Of a stretch of 64,000 nt of DNA, positions 27,188 through 37,289 are shown one piece after another. Source of the stretch: JAAZHD01 sp012510895 (GTDB lineage Bacteria; Bacillota; Clostridia; Caldicoprobacterales; DTU083); the NCBI GenBank assembly GCA_050951465.1, contig JBMNJC010000008.1, positions 1 through 64,000 of the forward strand, written 5' to 3'. The translations under genes and the position numbers were made by a program. The notes beneath the pieces are model-generated. The model saw only the letters and a list, made by a program, of their open reading frames with translations. It was not told the origin of the DNA and searched no databases. Numbering within the stretch: position 1 is the stretch's first letter; every line of letters starts with the position of its first letter.

Positions 27188-28760
27188 TGTGTAAAAGGAT
27201 AGTGAGCCACAGACTCGTTTCCTCGGTTATAATATAGGTGTGAACAAATACAAAACCGAGGAGGAAAGAACCCATGGCTCAGTTCAATATTACACTAACC
27301 GAAGAAGAATTGCACGGACTTTTTCTAAACAATAATCGTGACAAAGCAATTGAAAAGCTCCTTGAAAAAATATTTAATGAAGTTCTAAAGTGCCAATCCG
27401 CTGAACAACTTTGTGCCGAGCCCTACGAGAGGACCGATAAGCGTAAAGGCCAGCGCAATGGCTATTATGATCGGGAGCTTGTTACCCGAGTGGGAACGCT
27501 GAACTTGCGCATCCCCCGCCACCGGTATGGGGAGTTTAGCACCGAACTTTTTGAGCGTTACCAGCGCAGCGAACAGGCTTTGTTACTTGCAATGATGGAG
27601 ATGGTGGTTAACGGCGTTTCAACCCGTAAGATAGAAAATATTACAGAGGAACTCTGTGGCAAGAAGTTTTCAAAGTCCACTGTATCTGCCCTTTGTAAGA
27701 GGCTCGACCCCGTAGTCTATGCCTTTAAGACAAGGCCGTTAGAGAGCCATTACCCCTTCCTCATAGTAGATGCTCTATATTTAAAGGTTCGGGAAGATGG
27801 CCGTGTGAAGTCTAAGGGGCTCCTTATTGCTGTGGGTATCAATGAACAAGGTTACCGTGAAATTATAGGTTTTCAGGTGTCTAACACAGAAAGCGAAAGC
27901 AGTTGGGGAGAATTCTTTTTATCCCTCAAAGAAAGGGGACTAAAAGATGTCCACCTGATTACCTCTGATAACCACAAGGGCCTTGTTAACGCTGTCAGAA
28001 GGCATTTTCAAGGTGCAACCTGGCAGAGATGCCAAACCCATTTTTCAAGGAACATGCTGGATAATGCTCCCAAAGCGCTGCAATCAGAAATCAAAGAAGA
28101 CCTTCGGAAGCTATATGAAGCCGTTGATCTGGATAGTGCTAGGAAAGTGAAAGACCAGATCATAGATAAATATGAAACAAAGGCACCAAAGGCTGCTACC
28201 CTGTTAGACGAAACCTTTGATGATATTACTGCGGTCCTGGCGATTCCATTAAAGTATCGAAAGCGACTACGCACCACCAATGGTGTAGAGCGGCTTAACC
28301 AGGAAGTAAGGCGCCGGGAGCGTGTTATACGTATATTTCCCAATGAAGCGTCAGTAATACGGTTAATGGGCGCCCTGCTGATGGAGCAGGATGAAAAATG
28401 GCAAACGGGGCGCAAATACTTTGACATGGACCTGTATTATCAAGCTATGAAAAAAGGTCCGAAAGATACAGCTGCCGCTTAATGACGCATTTATTCCACG
28501 GTCCGGGTTGACAGTGAGCCTCTGGCCGCATGGCTTCCGGCACCACGGGCAGGCCCCCTGTTACGTCTACTTATCATAGGTTTTATGGGCGACTTATGCT
28601 ACCGGGTGCCCTTATTAAGATTGCCTTATGTTTGGGAGCTGCCAGGCCATTTAGCCTACCATGCGGCCCTCTCACCGGATCAACCCGGCTTTCGCGGCAT
28701 AAACGCTTATATTAAGCCTAGACCGTAGGCTTACAAAAATGTTGCCGAGGAAATTACACA
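27188..28760 (+). mobile_element. IS256-family insertion sequence
   Basis: One transposase gene of IS256 type flanked by terminal inverted repeats whose outer 7 bases are TGTGTAA (27188-27194) and TTACACA (28754-28760); further in the match is imperfect. The segment after the transposase (28483-28760) holds no gene I can support. I see no clear 8-9 base target duplication, which fits a rearrangement between copies. The ends are approximate. Confidence 0.75.
27274..28482 (+). CDS. IS256-family transposase
   Basis: 402 residues, full length and in one frame. The DDE residues can be placed: FLIVDALYLKVRE, LITSDNHKGL and LRTTNGVERLNQEVRRRERV, the last being the IS256 signature around the catalytic Glu. 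N-terminal zone RKGQRNGYYDRELVTRVGTL is typical of the mutator-like family. A GAGGAAAG ribosome site lies a few bases before the ATG. The copy looks active, unlike the IS5 copy nearby. Confidence 0.95.
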   Translation: MAQFNITLTEEELHGLFLNNNRDKAIEKLLEKIFNEVLKCQSAEQLCAEPYERTDKRKGQRNGYYDRELVTRVGTLNLRIPRHRYGEFSTELFERYQRSEQALLLAMMEMVVNGVSTRKIENITEELCGKKFSKSTVSALCKRLDPVVYAFKTRPLESHYPFLIVDALYLKVREDGRVKSKGLLIAVGINEQGYREIIGFQVSNTESESSWGEFFLSLKERGLKDVHLITSDNHKGLVNAVRRHFQGATWQRCQTHFSRNMLDNAPKALQSEIKEDLRKLYEAVDLDSARKVKDQIIDKYETKAPKAATLLDETFDDITAVLAIPLKYRKRLRTTNGVERLNQEVRRRERVIRIFPNEASVIRLMGALLMEQDEKWQTGRKYFDMDLYYQAMKKGPKDTAAA

Positions 28761-28803
28761 TAAATATGGACTTGACTAGGCAAAAAATTAATATAACAAC
28801 AAT

Positions 28804-28845
28804 AAAGCCGCAAGCATGTCATTAAAAAATGACTGCTTCGGCTTT
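28804..28845. terminator. Bidirectional terminator hairpin
   Basis: Arms AAAGCCG-(c)-AAGCA-(t)-GTCATT and AATGAC-TGCTT-CGGCTTT with a short A-rich loop. T runs follow on both strands (six T on the plus strand, a weaker T-rich stretch on minus). It closes the minus-strand cyclic diphosphoglycerate gene, which ends 30 bases away. Confidence 0.8.
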
Positions 28846-28874
28846 TTTACCGTTTTAGATAGTCTACAAAAGAA

Positions 28875-30217
28875 TTATTTTACCAACCCGTGTTCTTTAA
28901 TAAAACTCTCTAATACATCATTTAGATTGGGAGTAGTTACCTCAGCAAGCTCATAATATACACGGGTAAATGGTTTATTGATATTGATAACCCTGCTTAA
29001 ATCAATAGGCGTACCTATTATAACTGCATCACATTCCGTATTATTGATTGTTGCCTCAAGATCCTTTAACTGCTGTTCACCATAACCCATAGCAGGCAGT
29101 AGGTTTCCTATTTTGGGATAAATCCTGAAGGTATCTGAAATCTTTCCAACTAAATAGGGACGGGGATCCACCAGAGACATTGCTCCAAATCTTTCTGCAG
29201 CAATGGTTCCAGCCCCCAGATTCATCTCTCCATGGGTCAGTGTCGGACCGTCTTCCACCACAAGCACTCTCTTACCTTTAATGATTTCAGGGTTGTCAAC
29301 AGTTATTCTCGATTCTGCTTTAATTATTGTGGCATAGGGGTTAACTTTTTTTATGTTTTTTTCCACTTCAGCAATTCCATCCGAATGAGCGCTGTCAACC
29401 TTGTTGATAACTGCCACATCCGCCATTCTGAGACTGACTTCTCCAGGATAGTACTTCAGCTCATGACCAGGGCGGTGAGGATCTGCTACAGTAATTGACA
29501 GATCTGCCTTATAAAAAGAAAAATCGTTGTTCCCGCCATCCCAAAGGATAACATCACACCCATCCGGATCGTTCTCTACCATGCGTAATATATCCTCGTA
29601 ATCAACTCCGGCATAAATAATATTGCCGCGGTTAATATGGGGCTCGTACTCTTCCATTTCTTCAACAGTACATTTATGTTTTATAAGATCGTCCAGTGTG
29701 GCAAATCGTTGAACCCTCTGTGAATTAAGATCGCCGTATGGCATTGGATGTCGTACAGCTACCACCTTTAGTCCTCTTTCCATAAGCAGTTCAATAACTT
29801 TTCTTGAGGTCTGACTTTTGCCTGCCCCAGTACGAACAGCACATACCGAGATTACCGGTTTGGTACTTTTTAAAGATGTGCTGTTTGGTCCAAGAAGTAC
29901 AAAATCTGCACCGGCAGCATTGACTATGGCAGACACAGCCATTACTGTTTCATAGCTGACATCACTATATGCGAAAACGCATTGATCTACTTCCAGGTCT
30001 TTTATCAGCTGCGGCAGCTTGTCCTGTGAGTAGATCGGAATTCCATGGGGATACAGTTCTCCGGCCAAATCTGCAGGATATCTTCTGTCGTCAATATCAG
30101 GAATTTGTGCAGCAGTAAATGCCACTACATTATACAGCTCATTATTACGATAGTATGTATTAAAGTTATGAAAATCTCTTCCGGCTGCTCCGATTATAAT
30201 ATATTTTTTCTTTCCAT
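28875..30217 (-). CDS. Cyclic 2,3-diphosphoglycerate synthetase family protein, one frameshift near start
   Basis: Family best known from methanogens, where it cyclises 2,3-bisphosphoglycerate with ATP; a similar P-loop family is common in Clostridia with unproven role. The conserved N-terminus YIIIGAAGRDFHNFN lies upstream of the open frame's GTG at 30125. It connects to an ATG at 30217 with a GGAGGAG ribosome site only if one missing A in the A-rich codons after the start is restored. Then come the P-loop VRTGAGKSQTSRKV, VILWDGGNNDFSFY, VAVINKVDSA and VEDGPTLTHGEM. Corrected length is about 447 residues, normal for the family. Confidence 0.8.
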
Positions 30218-30264
30218 TCTATTTCTCTCCTCCGGCTATGAAATCTATTTTTTATTTTAGATAA

Positions 30265-31108
30265 TGTCTACACGAGATTAAACCAAAATACTCGCCCAGA
30301 TAGCAATACACCGAATATGGACAGCGGCCAGGAAAGATGCGGTATTTTTTGCATAGCGAGTAGCAATTCCCCGCCAGCGTTTCAGCATCAGAAAAGCGTT
30401 TTCAACGAGATGGCGCAGCTTATAAAGGTATTCGTCGTATTCGCGTTGTTTTTTACGGTTCTTTTTGGGCGGAATGACTACTTCCATGTCAGCTTCTTTT
30501 GCAAACTCAATAACTTTATCCGTATCGTAACCGCGATCAGCAAGCAAGGCTTGCGCATCAATGCCTTCGATCAATTGCTCAGCTTTTGTGCAATCCGCAA
30601 CGGTACCTGCTGTAACAAACATTCTGACCGGCATACCATTCGCATCCACGGCCAGATGTATCTTGGAGTTTGAGCCCCCTTTTGTCTTGCCCATGTCCTG
30701 ATTGCCGCCAGCAGCACCCGCTGCGTGCGGATGCACCTTGATATGGCTTGCATCTATTATGAGCCATTCATAATCAGGATCATCAATAAGTATTTCAAGC
30801 AACCTTTCCCAAATCCCCTTGTCACGCCAACGGCGGAAAGCGCTGATGAACGGTTCCCCATTTACCATAGTCGGAGGGGTAAATCGCGCCATGGCGCTCC
30901 CCGTGCGGAGAACCCAGAAAACAGCGTTTATGAAGCGGGCGGTTATCTTCTGCGATTCCCACCCCATTGACCCCTTTGTCCAGGCAAATGCGGCTTTAAC
31001 AATGCCCAAACCCTTATCTGATATATCATGCCGATGGTATGCCGCTTGCTCCATAGAGAAAACCTCCTATGCGTTTTCTCTATTATATTCATAATTCTCG
31101 TGTAGACA
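30265..31108 (-). mobile_element. IS5-family insertion sequence
   Basis: Terminal inverted repeat of 13 perfect bases, TGTCTACACGAGA (30265-30277) and TCTCGTGTAGACA (31096-31108), bounding a single transposase gene; total about 844 bases, normal for small IS5 elements. A target duplication could not be fixed; TAA occurs on both sides. It sits between the cyclic diphosphoglycerate gene and the thpR operon. Confidence 0.88.
30278..31054 (-). pseudogene. IS5-family transposase with frame-scrambled N-terminal part
   Basis: 258-codon open frame with AGGAGG before its ATG. The DDE region is normal: EWLIIDASHIKVHPHA, LLADRGYDTDK and HLVENAFLMLKRWRGIATRY. The N-terminal third does not look like the family in this frame, but family sequence appears in the other frames: VWALLKPHLPGQRGQWGG, GAPWRDLP, and DYGKWGTVHQRF. 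About six single-base insertions between 30835 and 31015, in two groups of three, therefore scramble and then restore the frame. The encoded protein is unlikely to work as read. Confidence 0.82.
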
Positions 31109-31220
31109 CTAATCTAATACAAATCCCAAATATGTAAATATACATTTTTTAATAAAGTTGACACGAGTACCTTGTGTCAAATCATGAAATATTATAATAT
31201 CTTTTGTTGAATAAATGAGC

Positions 31221-31735
31221 TCATGGCATTAATTTTCCATTGGATATTTTACTTTTCATCAAATCTATGGAATTGACCTTGATAATAATATCACTTATTG
31301 TTTTCATCAACTCATTCTCATTTAGCATATCTTCCAAACAAACCCTTCTCCCAATTGTGACATGCGGCTTGTATTCCCTATTTTTCCAATTCATAGCCTT
31401 TTGCCAGCAACAAATTGTGAAGCCTGCTTTGCAAATCCATTAGAGCTTTATTATCTTTTACTCCCAACCAATAAATATTACCTTCTTTACGCCTGAAATA
31501 CCCCAAACCGGTAAGTGAAAGTTTAAAAGGAGATGAATTAATAATATCCATTACTGACTTTATATCATCCAATCTTTCCTTCGGTACTTCTCCCAGGAAT
31601 TCCAAAGTCAGATGCATATGCTCCTTTTTCACAAACCCTTCCCCCTGGACAGCATATCCTTTTATCTTACTCTATAATTTCATTTATCTTGCTCTTTATT
31701 TCTTCCTCGAAATTTATAGCTATAAACAATCTCAT
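31221..31735 (-). pseudogene. thpR: RNA 2',3'-cyclic phosphodiesterase (2'-5' RNA ligase family), two frameshifts
   Basis: Family with two HxT/S motifs that opens RNA 2',3'-cyclic phosphates. Pieces in order: MRLFIAINFEEEIKSK from the ATG at 31735, then after a shift near 31676 KGYAVQG, then HMHLTLEFLGEVP (first H-x-T), and after a second shift near 31380 NREYKPHVTIGRR (second H-x-T) to a TGA at 31221. Both corrections remove one extra base, the second in a run of A. Corrected length is about 171 residues, slightly short but normal. Last gene of a dense minus-strand operon, 71 bases after the flavoprotein. Confidence 0.82.
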
Positions 31736-31806
31736 TATATTAACCTCTTATACCATATATTTCAAAATCAAATAATTATGTATTGAAGCAGTCTTACTGC
31801 TTTTTA

Positions 31807-32433
31807 TCAACGGATAAAGTTTGTTGCTACCCCTGGGTTCACGTACAGGATATTGAATCCCGGCTTCCTTTCCTGCCTGGATACATTTTAACAGCCAAGC
31901 CATATTCCTGCCTAAGGTCCCTGCATGTCTGCATGCCCTCAAGATCCTGCCTGACTTCTTCCGGAGTATTACCATGTACCATATTCCAGTATTGAGAGGA
32001 AACAACAATCATGCCGCAGCCGGTTAAGTATTTATTCAACTGAATCCAAAGCAGCAGATGCCCCGCCGCGCCTTGCACTGACAACGACAGCTCCCGGTTT
32101 ATTAAAAAACATGTCTCTGGCTGAATAAAAGACCCGATCCAAAAGTGATTTAATATTGCCTGATGGACCTCCATAATGCACAGGAGAACCAAAAACAAAC
32201 CCATCTGCCTTTTCTGCTTTTTCCAATACTGCATTTACAGGGTCATCATCAAAAATACACCTGTTTATAACACTACATCCTCTACATGCAGTACATCCTC
32301 GAATCGGTTCTTTCCCTGTTTGAAAAAATTCTGTTTCAATACCATCTTCTTCCAAAACCTTAATAATTTCATTCAACGCAGTATATGTACATCCTTGAGG
32401 TCTGGAACTGCCGTTGATTAATAGAACTTTCAA
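31807..32433 (-). pseudogene. Flavodoxin-fold NAD(P)H-dependent FMN reductase / iron-sulfur flavoprotein-like, frameshifted
   Basis: N-terminal MKVLLINGSSRPQGCTYTAL is the phosphate-binding loop of flavodoxin-like reductases. The cysteine set GCTACRGCSVINRC resembles the compact motif of iron-sulfur flavoproteins, and GFVFGSPVHYGGPSGNIKSL contacts flavin. The frame then breaks near 32040 and continues as LNKYLTGCGMIVVSSQYWN, and again near 31907 (GRNMAWLLKCIQAGKEAGIQ). A last shift near 31835 would give the usual TNFIR ending at 31807. Start chosen at the TTG at 32433, 8 bases after AAGGGG. It would pass electrons to small aromatic or quinone compounds. Confidence 0.78.
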
Positions 32434-32499
32434 CAAAATCACCCCTTAAATTTCTTCTCTGTCTGCATAATAATTGTTCAATATACAACAGCTAAAGCA

Positions 32500-34161
32500 C
32501 TAGAGCTGTATATAATTACCTTCCATGGTAATCCATTCACCGTCTGCATATGCTGAAGTATAGGTTTCACTAAGGTATTTTAACAGAGTATGGTTGCGAA
32601 ATACCTTGCACCTGACCTGATTATGAGACCAGTTCGGAGAATCAAATAACAGGATTAATGCCTCTCCGTCCGCTGTTTTTTTATTATACCCCGCTGCCAC
32701 AAGCTCTTTCATGGTTCCAAAAAACACATTGAAGCCTTTAGAAATACACCATTGATCAATCTTACTTTTCAAATATGTTGTGTCAGACAAACCAAGATTT
32801 GATAACTCAACGCCAATGAATTTAACGCTTTTTAACGGTTTTGTCCGGTTCAATGATGCTTTGAATATCTCAAAATATGCGTCAGCCTTATCTTGCTCAT
32901 TAAGAGAATTTGCGGCAACGGGATGTCCCTCATGATTAAAGGTCACACCAAATTGAGCGGAATATACATTCAACTTCCTTATGATTCTCTTTGCTTCCTT
33001 TCCGGAAACAATCGTTGGTGTGATAATTGTTTGTCTTAACCGTAGAAGAAATAGTACAGGGGATAAACTTTACATTATCATCTGTCTGCAGGATGCCATC
33101 CACGAATGTAAATGTTTGCTGAAATATTCCCGTATCCTTATCCTTAGGATTCTTGCTTCCCCCATAGCAAAAGTTACCAAGAGAATAAACTATATACTTG
33201 CCTTTGTATTTATTGATGCCTGAAAGTACATGAAAGTGATTTCCTATTATCAAATCATATCCCCAATCGATACATTTTCTTGCTTAGCTCAATATTGGTA
33301 TTCATCCACAGCAGATGTTTTTTGCGCCTGCAGTATTTCCCCAGTGGATACAGGCAATTATCAAATTTGCGCCTTGCTGTTTAAGGGGATTTTATTCCCT
33401 CTTCCAGCCATACTTCTACCAACTTTCCGTCATACAACTCGTTTACCGATACTAATCCTATTTTTATCCCCTTTGTCTCGTAAATCCCATAAATGTTATC
33501 CACTTGCATAAACAATACCAGATTTCTCCAACAGGGAAAGCGTCTCCTCGTAACCGGACTGACCATAATCATAGGAATGATTATTAGAGAACGAGACTGC
33601 TTCAATGGAGCCGGCTGTAAGAATATCTATATATTCTGGTTTGCCTTTGTGATTATATAACTTGTTTTGTTTGTCTCTGGATTTAGTCAAAGGACCTTCA
33701 AGATTAACAATTGTAAAATCATCACTTGACAAAATGTCGTAAACATTCCTAAAAAAAATATGATTTCCCTTTTTTATCATAAAACTCATCAAAGGAATTC
33801 TTATATGACATGGTTTCATTGATACGCAATTGTGCAGTTCGCCTGTTGCTGATATTGTAATGCTTACTGCTTTCTTCTCCTTGGTTGGGTTTGTTTGCTT
33901 AGCTTGGACAATTGCACTGTCATTATGTTTTGATATATCATCGCTATCAGTAGAAACGTTAATGTGACCAAGTTCATTGGTTTTGCTGTCTGGATCAGGC
34001 ACTGTAATTACTTCATCAAAGTTTGATGACGGCATATCCAAATCATTGCTCAAAGCGCAGCCCGAAAAGTTAGCAGAAAGCATTACAATTGCCAAACATA
34101 TAAGCATTTTATTAGCTCTTTTACTCAGTACTTTGGCATGTATTAATAAAGAACCAGTCAT
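32500..34161 (-). pseudogene. CapA-family lipoprotein with unassigned C-terminal domain, multiply frameshifted
   Basis: Lipoprotein signal at the N-terminus (MLICLAIVMLSANFSGC), a low-complexity linker, then the CapA metallophosphoesterase domain in pieces: TISATGELHNCV, FTIVNLEGPLT, VSFSNNHSYDYG, NLIIACIHWGN, LIIGNHFHVLSGINKYKGK and YSLGNFCYGG. Frame changes lie near 33498, 33383, 33300, 33280, 33262 and 32985. After the CapA part the frame continues about 150 residues (KFIGVELSNLGLSDTTYLKS to NYIQL), a segment I do not recognise. The ATG at 34161 is preceded by AGGGGGA. It would be surface-anchored and act on cell-envelope polymer; that role is inferred. Confidence 0.75.
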
Positions 34162-34216
34162 TCCAGCTATTCCCCCTAATCAACATGAACAAGCAGCTGT
34201 TTATTTTATTCGCTGC

Positions 34217-34989
34217 CTAGACTTTCTCATTATAAAGCTCATGTGCCTTCCGCGTGTTTGAATCCTCACGGTAAGAAAAAACACTGCGGGTTTTTAAAGG
34301 TGCATGCCGGATCCACATATATCTGTTCCGGAGGAATCCCGGCCAACTCGCATTGTTTTTTTCACAGTAAGCTTATTATCAATATGATATTTATCGGGTT
34401 ATACAGTTATATACAATATATGGTTCAGCATAACCCAATGCAATAAATTGTTTATATACATCTCCGTCTACTTCAAATTTTTCCTGACTCAATGCTTTTT
34501 CCGATAAAAACCTGAAAATCTACGGGATTGCATGTTTTTTCAAAAATCAGGTGTTTGAATACCTTTAAAGAAATCTCATTTACAGTACCCCTCCATCCGG
34601 AGTGAATAACACCGATCAGCCCGCATGCCTTATTAAAGGAAAATAACCGGTACACACAATCGGCAGTAAAACATCCTAAAAGAATATTAGGTTCAAAAGT
34701 AAAGATCGCATCAGTATCAGGGACAGGACGAGTTCTGCTCTAATGCACCCCTTCCCCTGTCCGTATATGAAACTTCAACAAAATTATCACTATGAGTCTG
34801 GTCGGAACAGGTTAAACTTCCTAAATTCACAGCCTAAAAAAGAAGCAAACTTTATCCTGTTTTTTATGACAATCAATTTGCTGAACTGCATGTATGAAGA
34901 GCCATGTTGCCGCTTTCCGGTTCCTCATCATCTCGTAAAGTCATACCCGCAACAATTTCTTCTTCATTTATGTATAATTCTATGTTCAT
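34217..34989 (-). pseudogene. pgeF: Laccase-domain (YfiH/PgeF-type) protein, multiply frameshifted
   Basis: The family (formerly polyphenol oxidase) contains a Cys/His metal site and acts in peptidoglycan editing or purine nucleoside metabolism. Pieces in order from the ATG at 34989: MNIELYINEEEIVAG, GNMALHTCS, QTHSDNFVEVSYT, TADC, then GLIGVIHSGWRGTVNEISLK (the H-x-GWRGT signature) and FQVFIGKSI, ending with YREDSNTRKAHELYNEKV at 34217. At least five one-base corrections are needed. Corrected length is near 255 residues, normal for the family. Member of the same operon as the SDR and CapA genes. Confidence 0.8.
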
Positions 34990-35029
34990 GGTATCCTCAT
35001 TCCTGATGTAGTCATATTTTTATATTTGA

Positions 35030-35799
35030 TTATTTCCAAGGACTGTTGCTTGACCTGCGTACATTGATTTCGTCAATAACAGCGTTGCCCCTGTAATTAA
35101 GCAAAAAGATTACTATATCGGCAATATCTCCGGGAGTGGGCATTTCAGCTGCAGCAAGATCCGGGCGTGTAACGGTCACCATATCTGTTGCCACCCCTCC
35201 GGGTGCTACAATATGAACCCGGATACCATCATGGGTACACTTCCTGAGCGAGCACCTTGGTCATACCCATCAGCGCATGTTTGGATGCCGTATAAGCAAC
35301 CTGATTTAACATACCCCTTATATCCTACTACTGATGATATATTTATAATAGTAGCGTGGTCAGATTTTTTTTTCAGGGTATGGAACGGCTTCCCGGCAAA
35401 GCAAAAACGGCGCTCTGGCATTCACCGCCATATGTCTGTCCCAAGCTTCGACACTTTGTATCTTCAAAGGAAGCCGGAGCAGCAATTCCGGCATTGTTGA
35501 TTAAAATGTCAAGCTTACCGAAGTATTCAACGACATCTTGAATTATCATAGCCGGTACCCTTACATCAGCAAGATCTCCGGGGCAGGCAAATACATTTAC
35601 ACCATATGCTGATAGTTCCTTTGCTGCTTTATTCAGGTACTCCTTGGAACTGCCGCCTATGGCAATATTTACACCATTTCTCTGCCAGCCGAGCTGCTAT
35701 GGCATATCCTATACCCCGGCTGGCACCAGTTATTAAAGCAACTTTCCCTTTAATGTCACCTTTTGCAGTGCTTTTCAATTGGTCATTCAGATAATTCAT
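35030..35799 (-). pseudogene. Short-chain dehydrogenase/reductase (FabG-like), multiply frameshifted
   Basis: From the ATG at 35799 (MNYLNDQ; GGAGG upstream) the Rossmann motif GKVALITGASRGIGYAIAAR is intact. Further pieces in other frames are KLDILINNAGIAAPASFE, TIINISSVVGYKG (catalytic Ser), a Tyr-Lys region that is hard to read, and a C-terminal NAVIDEINVRRSS to a stop at 35030. This is the usual SDR order, with corrected length about 255. It would reduce a carbonyl with NAD(P)H; substrate unknown. It follows the 23-residue peptide gene by 24 bases. Confidence 0.82.
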
Positions 35800-35823
35800 G
35801 TCAATCCTCCAAAACACTGATAC

Positions 35824-35895
35824 TTATGATTTCTTAGCTGCACTAATGATTATGAAAAATGGAAGCAATACCAGAAATACTATAAACCAAATCAT
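35824..35895 (-). CDS. Predicted 23-residue single-span membrane peptide
   Basis: Small frame starting at an ATG with GGAGG eight bases upstream and ending in TAA: MIWFIVFLVLLPFFIIISAA followed by KKS. It is almost wholly hydrophobic with a Lys-Lys tail, as in small bacterial membrane peptides that bind larger membrane proteins. It lies in the gap between the DUF362 gene (31 bases) and the SDR gene (24 bases), in the operon direction. It may be a real small protein or a leader peptide; its integrity in a region full of indels adds slight support. No family recognised. Confidence 0.5.
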   Translation of the reverse strand: MIWFIVFLVLLPFFIIISAAKKS

Positions 35896-35926
35896 TCTTT
35901 ATGCCTCCTGAGTTAAAATTGTCTGC

Positions 35927-37026
35927 TTATTTATATATTTCATCCAATAATTGTACGATATCTCCTGCCAAAGGCGGACATCCGGTTGCATACTGTTTAC
36001 ATCCCTTCGCACACTGACCTATGCCTATACCCACGTTTATTGTTTTACCTTTGTAATACTGTCCTATATACAGTTTTGATTTTATTCTGTTAAGCTTCCC
36101 TTTTGTTTTAAGTCTGTCCAAAGCATGTATTAAACTGCCGTAACAGGCAGAACAAGCATCCCTTTCTTCTATATATTTTGCAAACTGTTTTATATAACCT
36201 GTAAGAGGCATTGATAACTGCGCTTTGATCTTTATTTAAACTCAATAATATTGGAATGACTCCAATTTGTATTTCCTACACCGATATTTTCTGCTATTTT
36301 TTATGTAAGGTATTTCTTCCAAATCAAATCCCAGTAAACTTGCGGCATAGCTGTCTATCAAAACAGGATCAAACCCTGCCAGAATTCGATTCATTCTTAC
36401 CGGGTTCCCGCCTTCCTCAAAATTAAGATCACCCATAATTCCGTCAACAATAATCAGATGCTGTTTTATTGCCTTGTTTAGATAGGCAATTGGTTTATGC
36501 AGTCCCATAGCATGAAATCTTCTCTTTTCAGAATTAGGTATGCAGCCTTTGATATTTTTCAATGCACAGGTGATATTGGTTTGACAATGGCCTTTCAGTA
36601 CAGGAACATTTATCAGGTAGTCTATTTCTTTCATTTTACTGCATATATTTAATTCCAATCCGTCGACCATATACTTCGTGCTTCTATCATTTTGCAGATC
36701 CACAAGCGGCACTCCATAGCGTTTGGATATTTCTTCATAACCACAAACTTTGAAGGCTCTGTCCGTTCTGTCCACCAATCCACGAGCCTTCCAAAATGCG
36801 AATATCCATATAACCTTTTGACTGGAAATACTCGATAATACCTTCTACCAATTCAGGAGAAGTGGTAGCTCCACTGTTTGAAGGCTTAGCCACCACCAGA
36901 TTTGGTTTAATCCCTATTCTTGTATGCCGTGGTTAGTCCTGCTTCAGGATTAATATTTTCCAGAATCTTAAGAATCATTTGCTTTGGATTATCACCGTAA
37001 ATTATATATATATTGTTTTTATTCAT
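35927..37026 (-). pseudogene. DUF362 iron-sulfur-associated protein, frameshifted
   Basis: From an ATG at 37026 (MNKNNIYIIYGDNPKQMI) through IGIKPNLVVAKPSNSGATTS, then in a second frame INVPVLKGHCQTNITCALKN, the signature of the DUF362 family, and PVLIDSYAASLLGFD. A third frame gives the C-terminal region DACSACYGSLIHAL and IGIGQCAKGCKQYATGCPPL, whose cysteines may hold a metal cluster. Frame changes lie near 36915, 36790 and 36245. Corrected length about 365 residues. The function of the family is unproven; it is frequent in anaerobes. Probable first gene of the operon down to thpR. Confidence 0.78.
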
Positions 37027-37167
37027 AATATCTTCTCTTCCTATTCTTTGTCTGTATTAACAGCAATAAACCAGAGGTTGTCACATAAAAAAATGTTCTT
37101 TATTTCTTATTTTCTACAAAGAAATAAAAAAACCTTTATCTAATCACATTGAACATATTAATTTAAA

Positions 37168-37207
37168 AATAAGCAGATGCTCTGACAACTTAAGGCTTCT
37201 GCTTATT
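37168..37207 (-). terminator. Terminator of the amino-acid ABC transporter operon
   Basis: Perfect 10-base arms AATAAGCAGA and TCTGCTTATT around a 20-base loop; on the minus strand a run of five T follows. It lies 83 bases after the ATP-binding-protein stop. The rest of the gap (37027-37289) is AT-rich and should carry the promoter of the DUF362 operon; I see no gene in it. Confidence 0.72.
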
Positions 37208-37289
37208 CCTTATGATCTCCCAATAAAAGTTTTCCCTAAATTTACTCATACAGCTTCTTAAGCTAAATTGATTTCTTCTTATGGTATTA

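Noticed and set aside
28008..28427. 139-codon minus-strand frame in the IS256 transposase
   Set aside because: Shadow of the transposase; no independent evidence.
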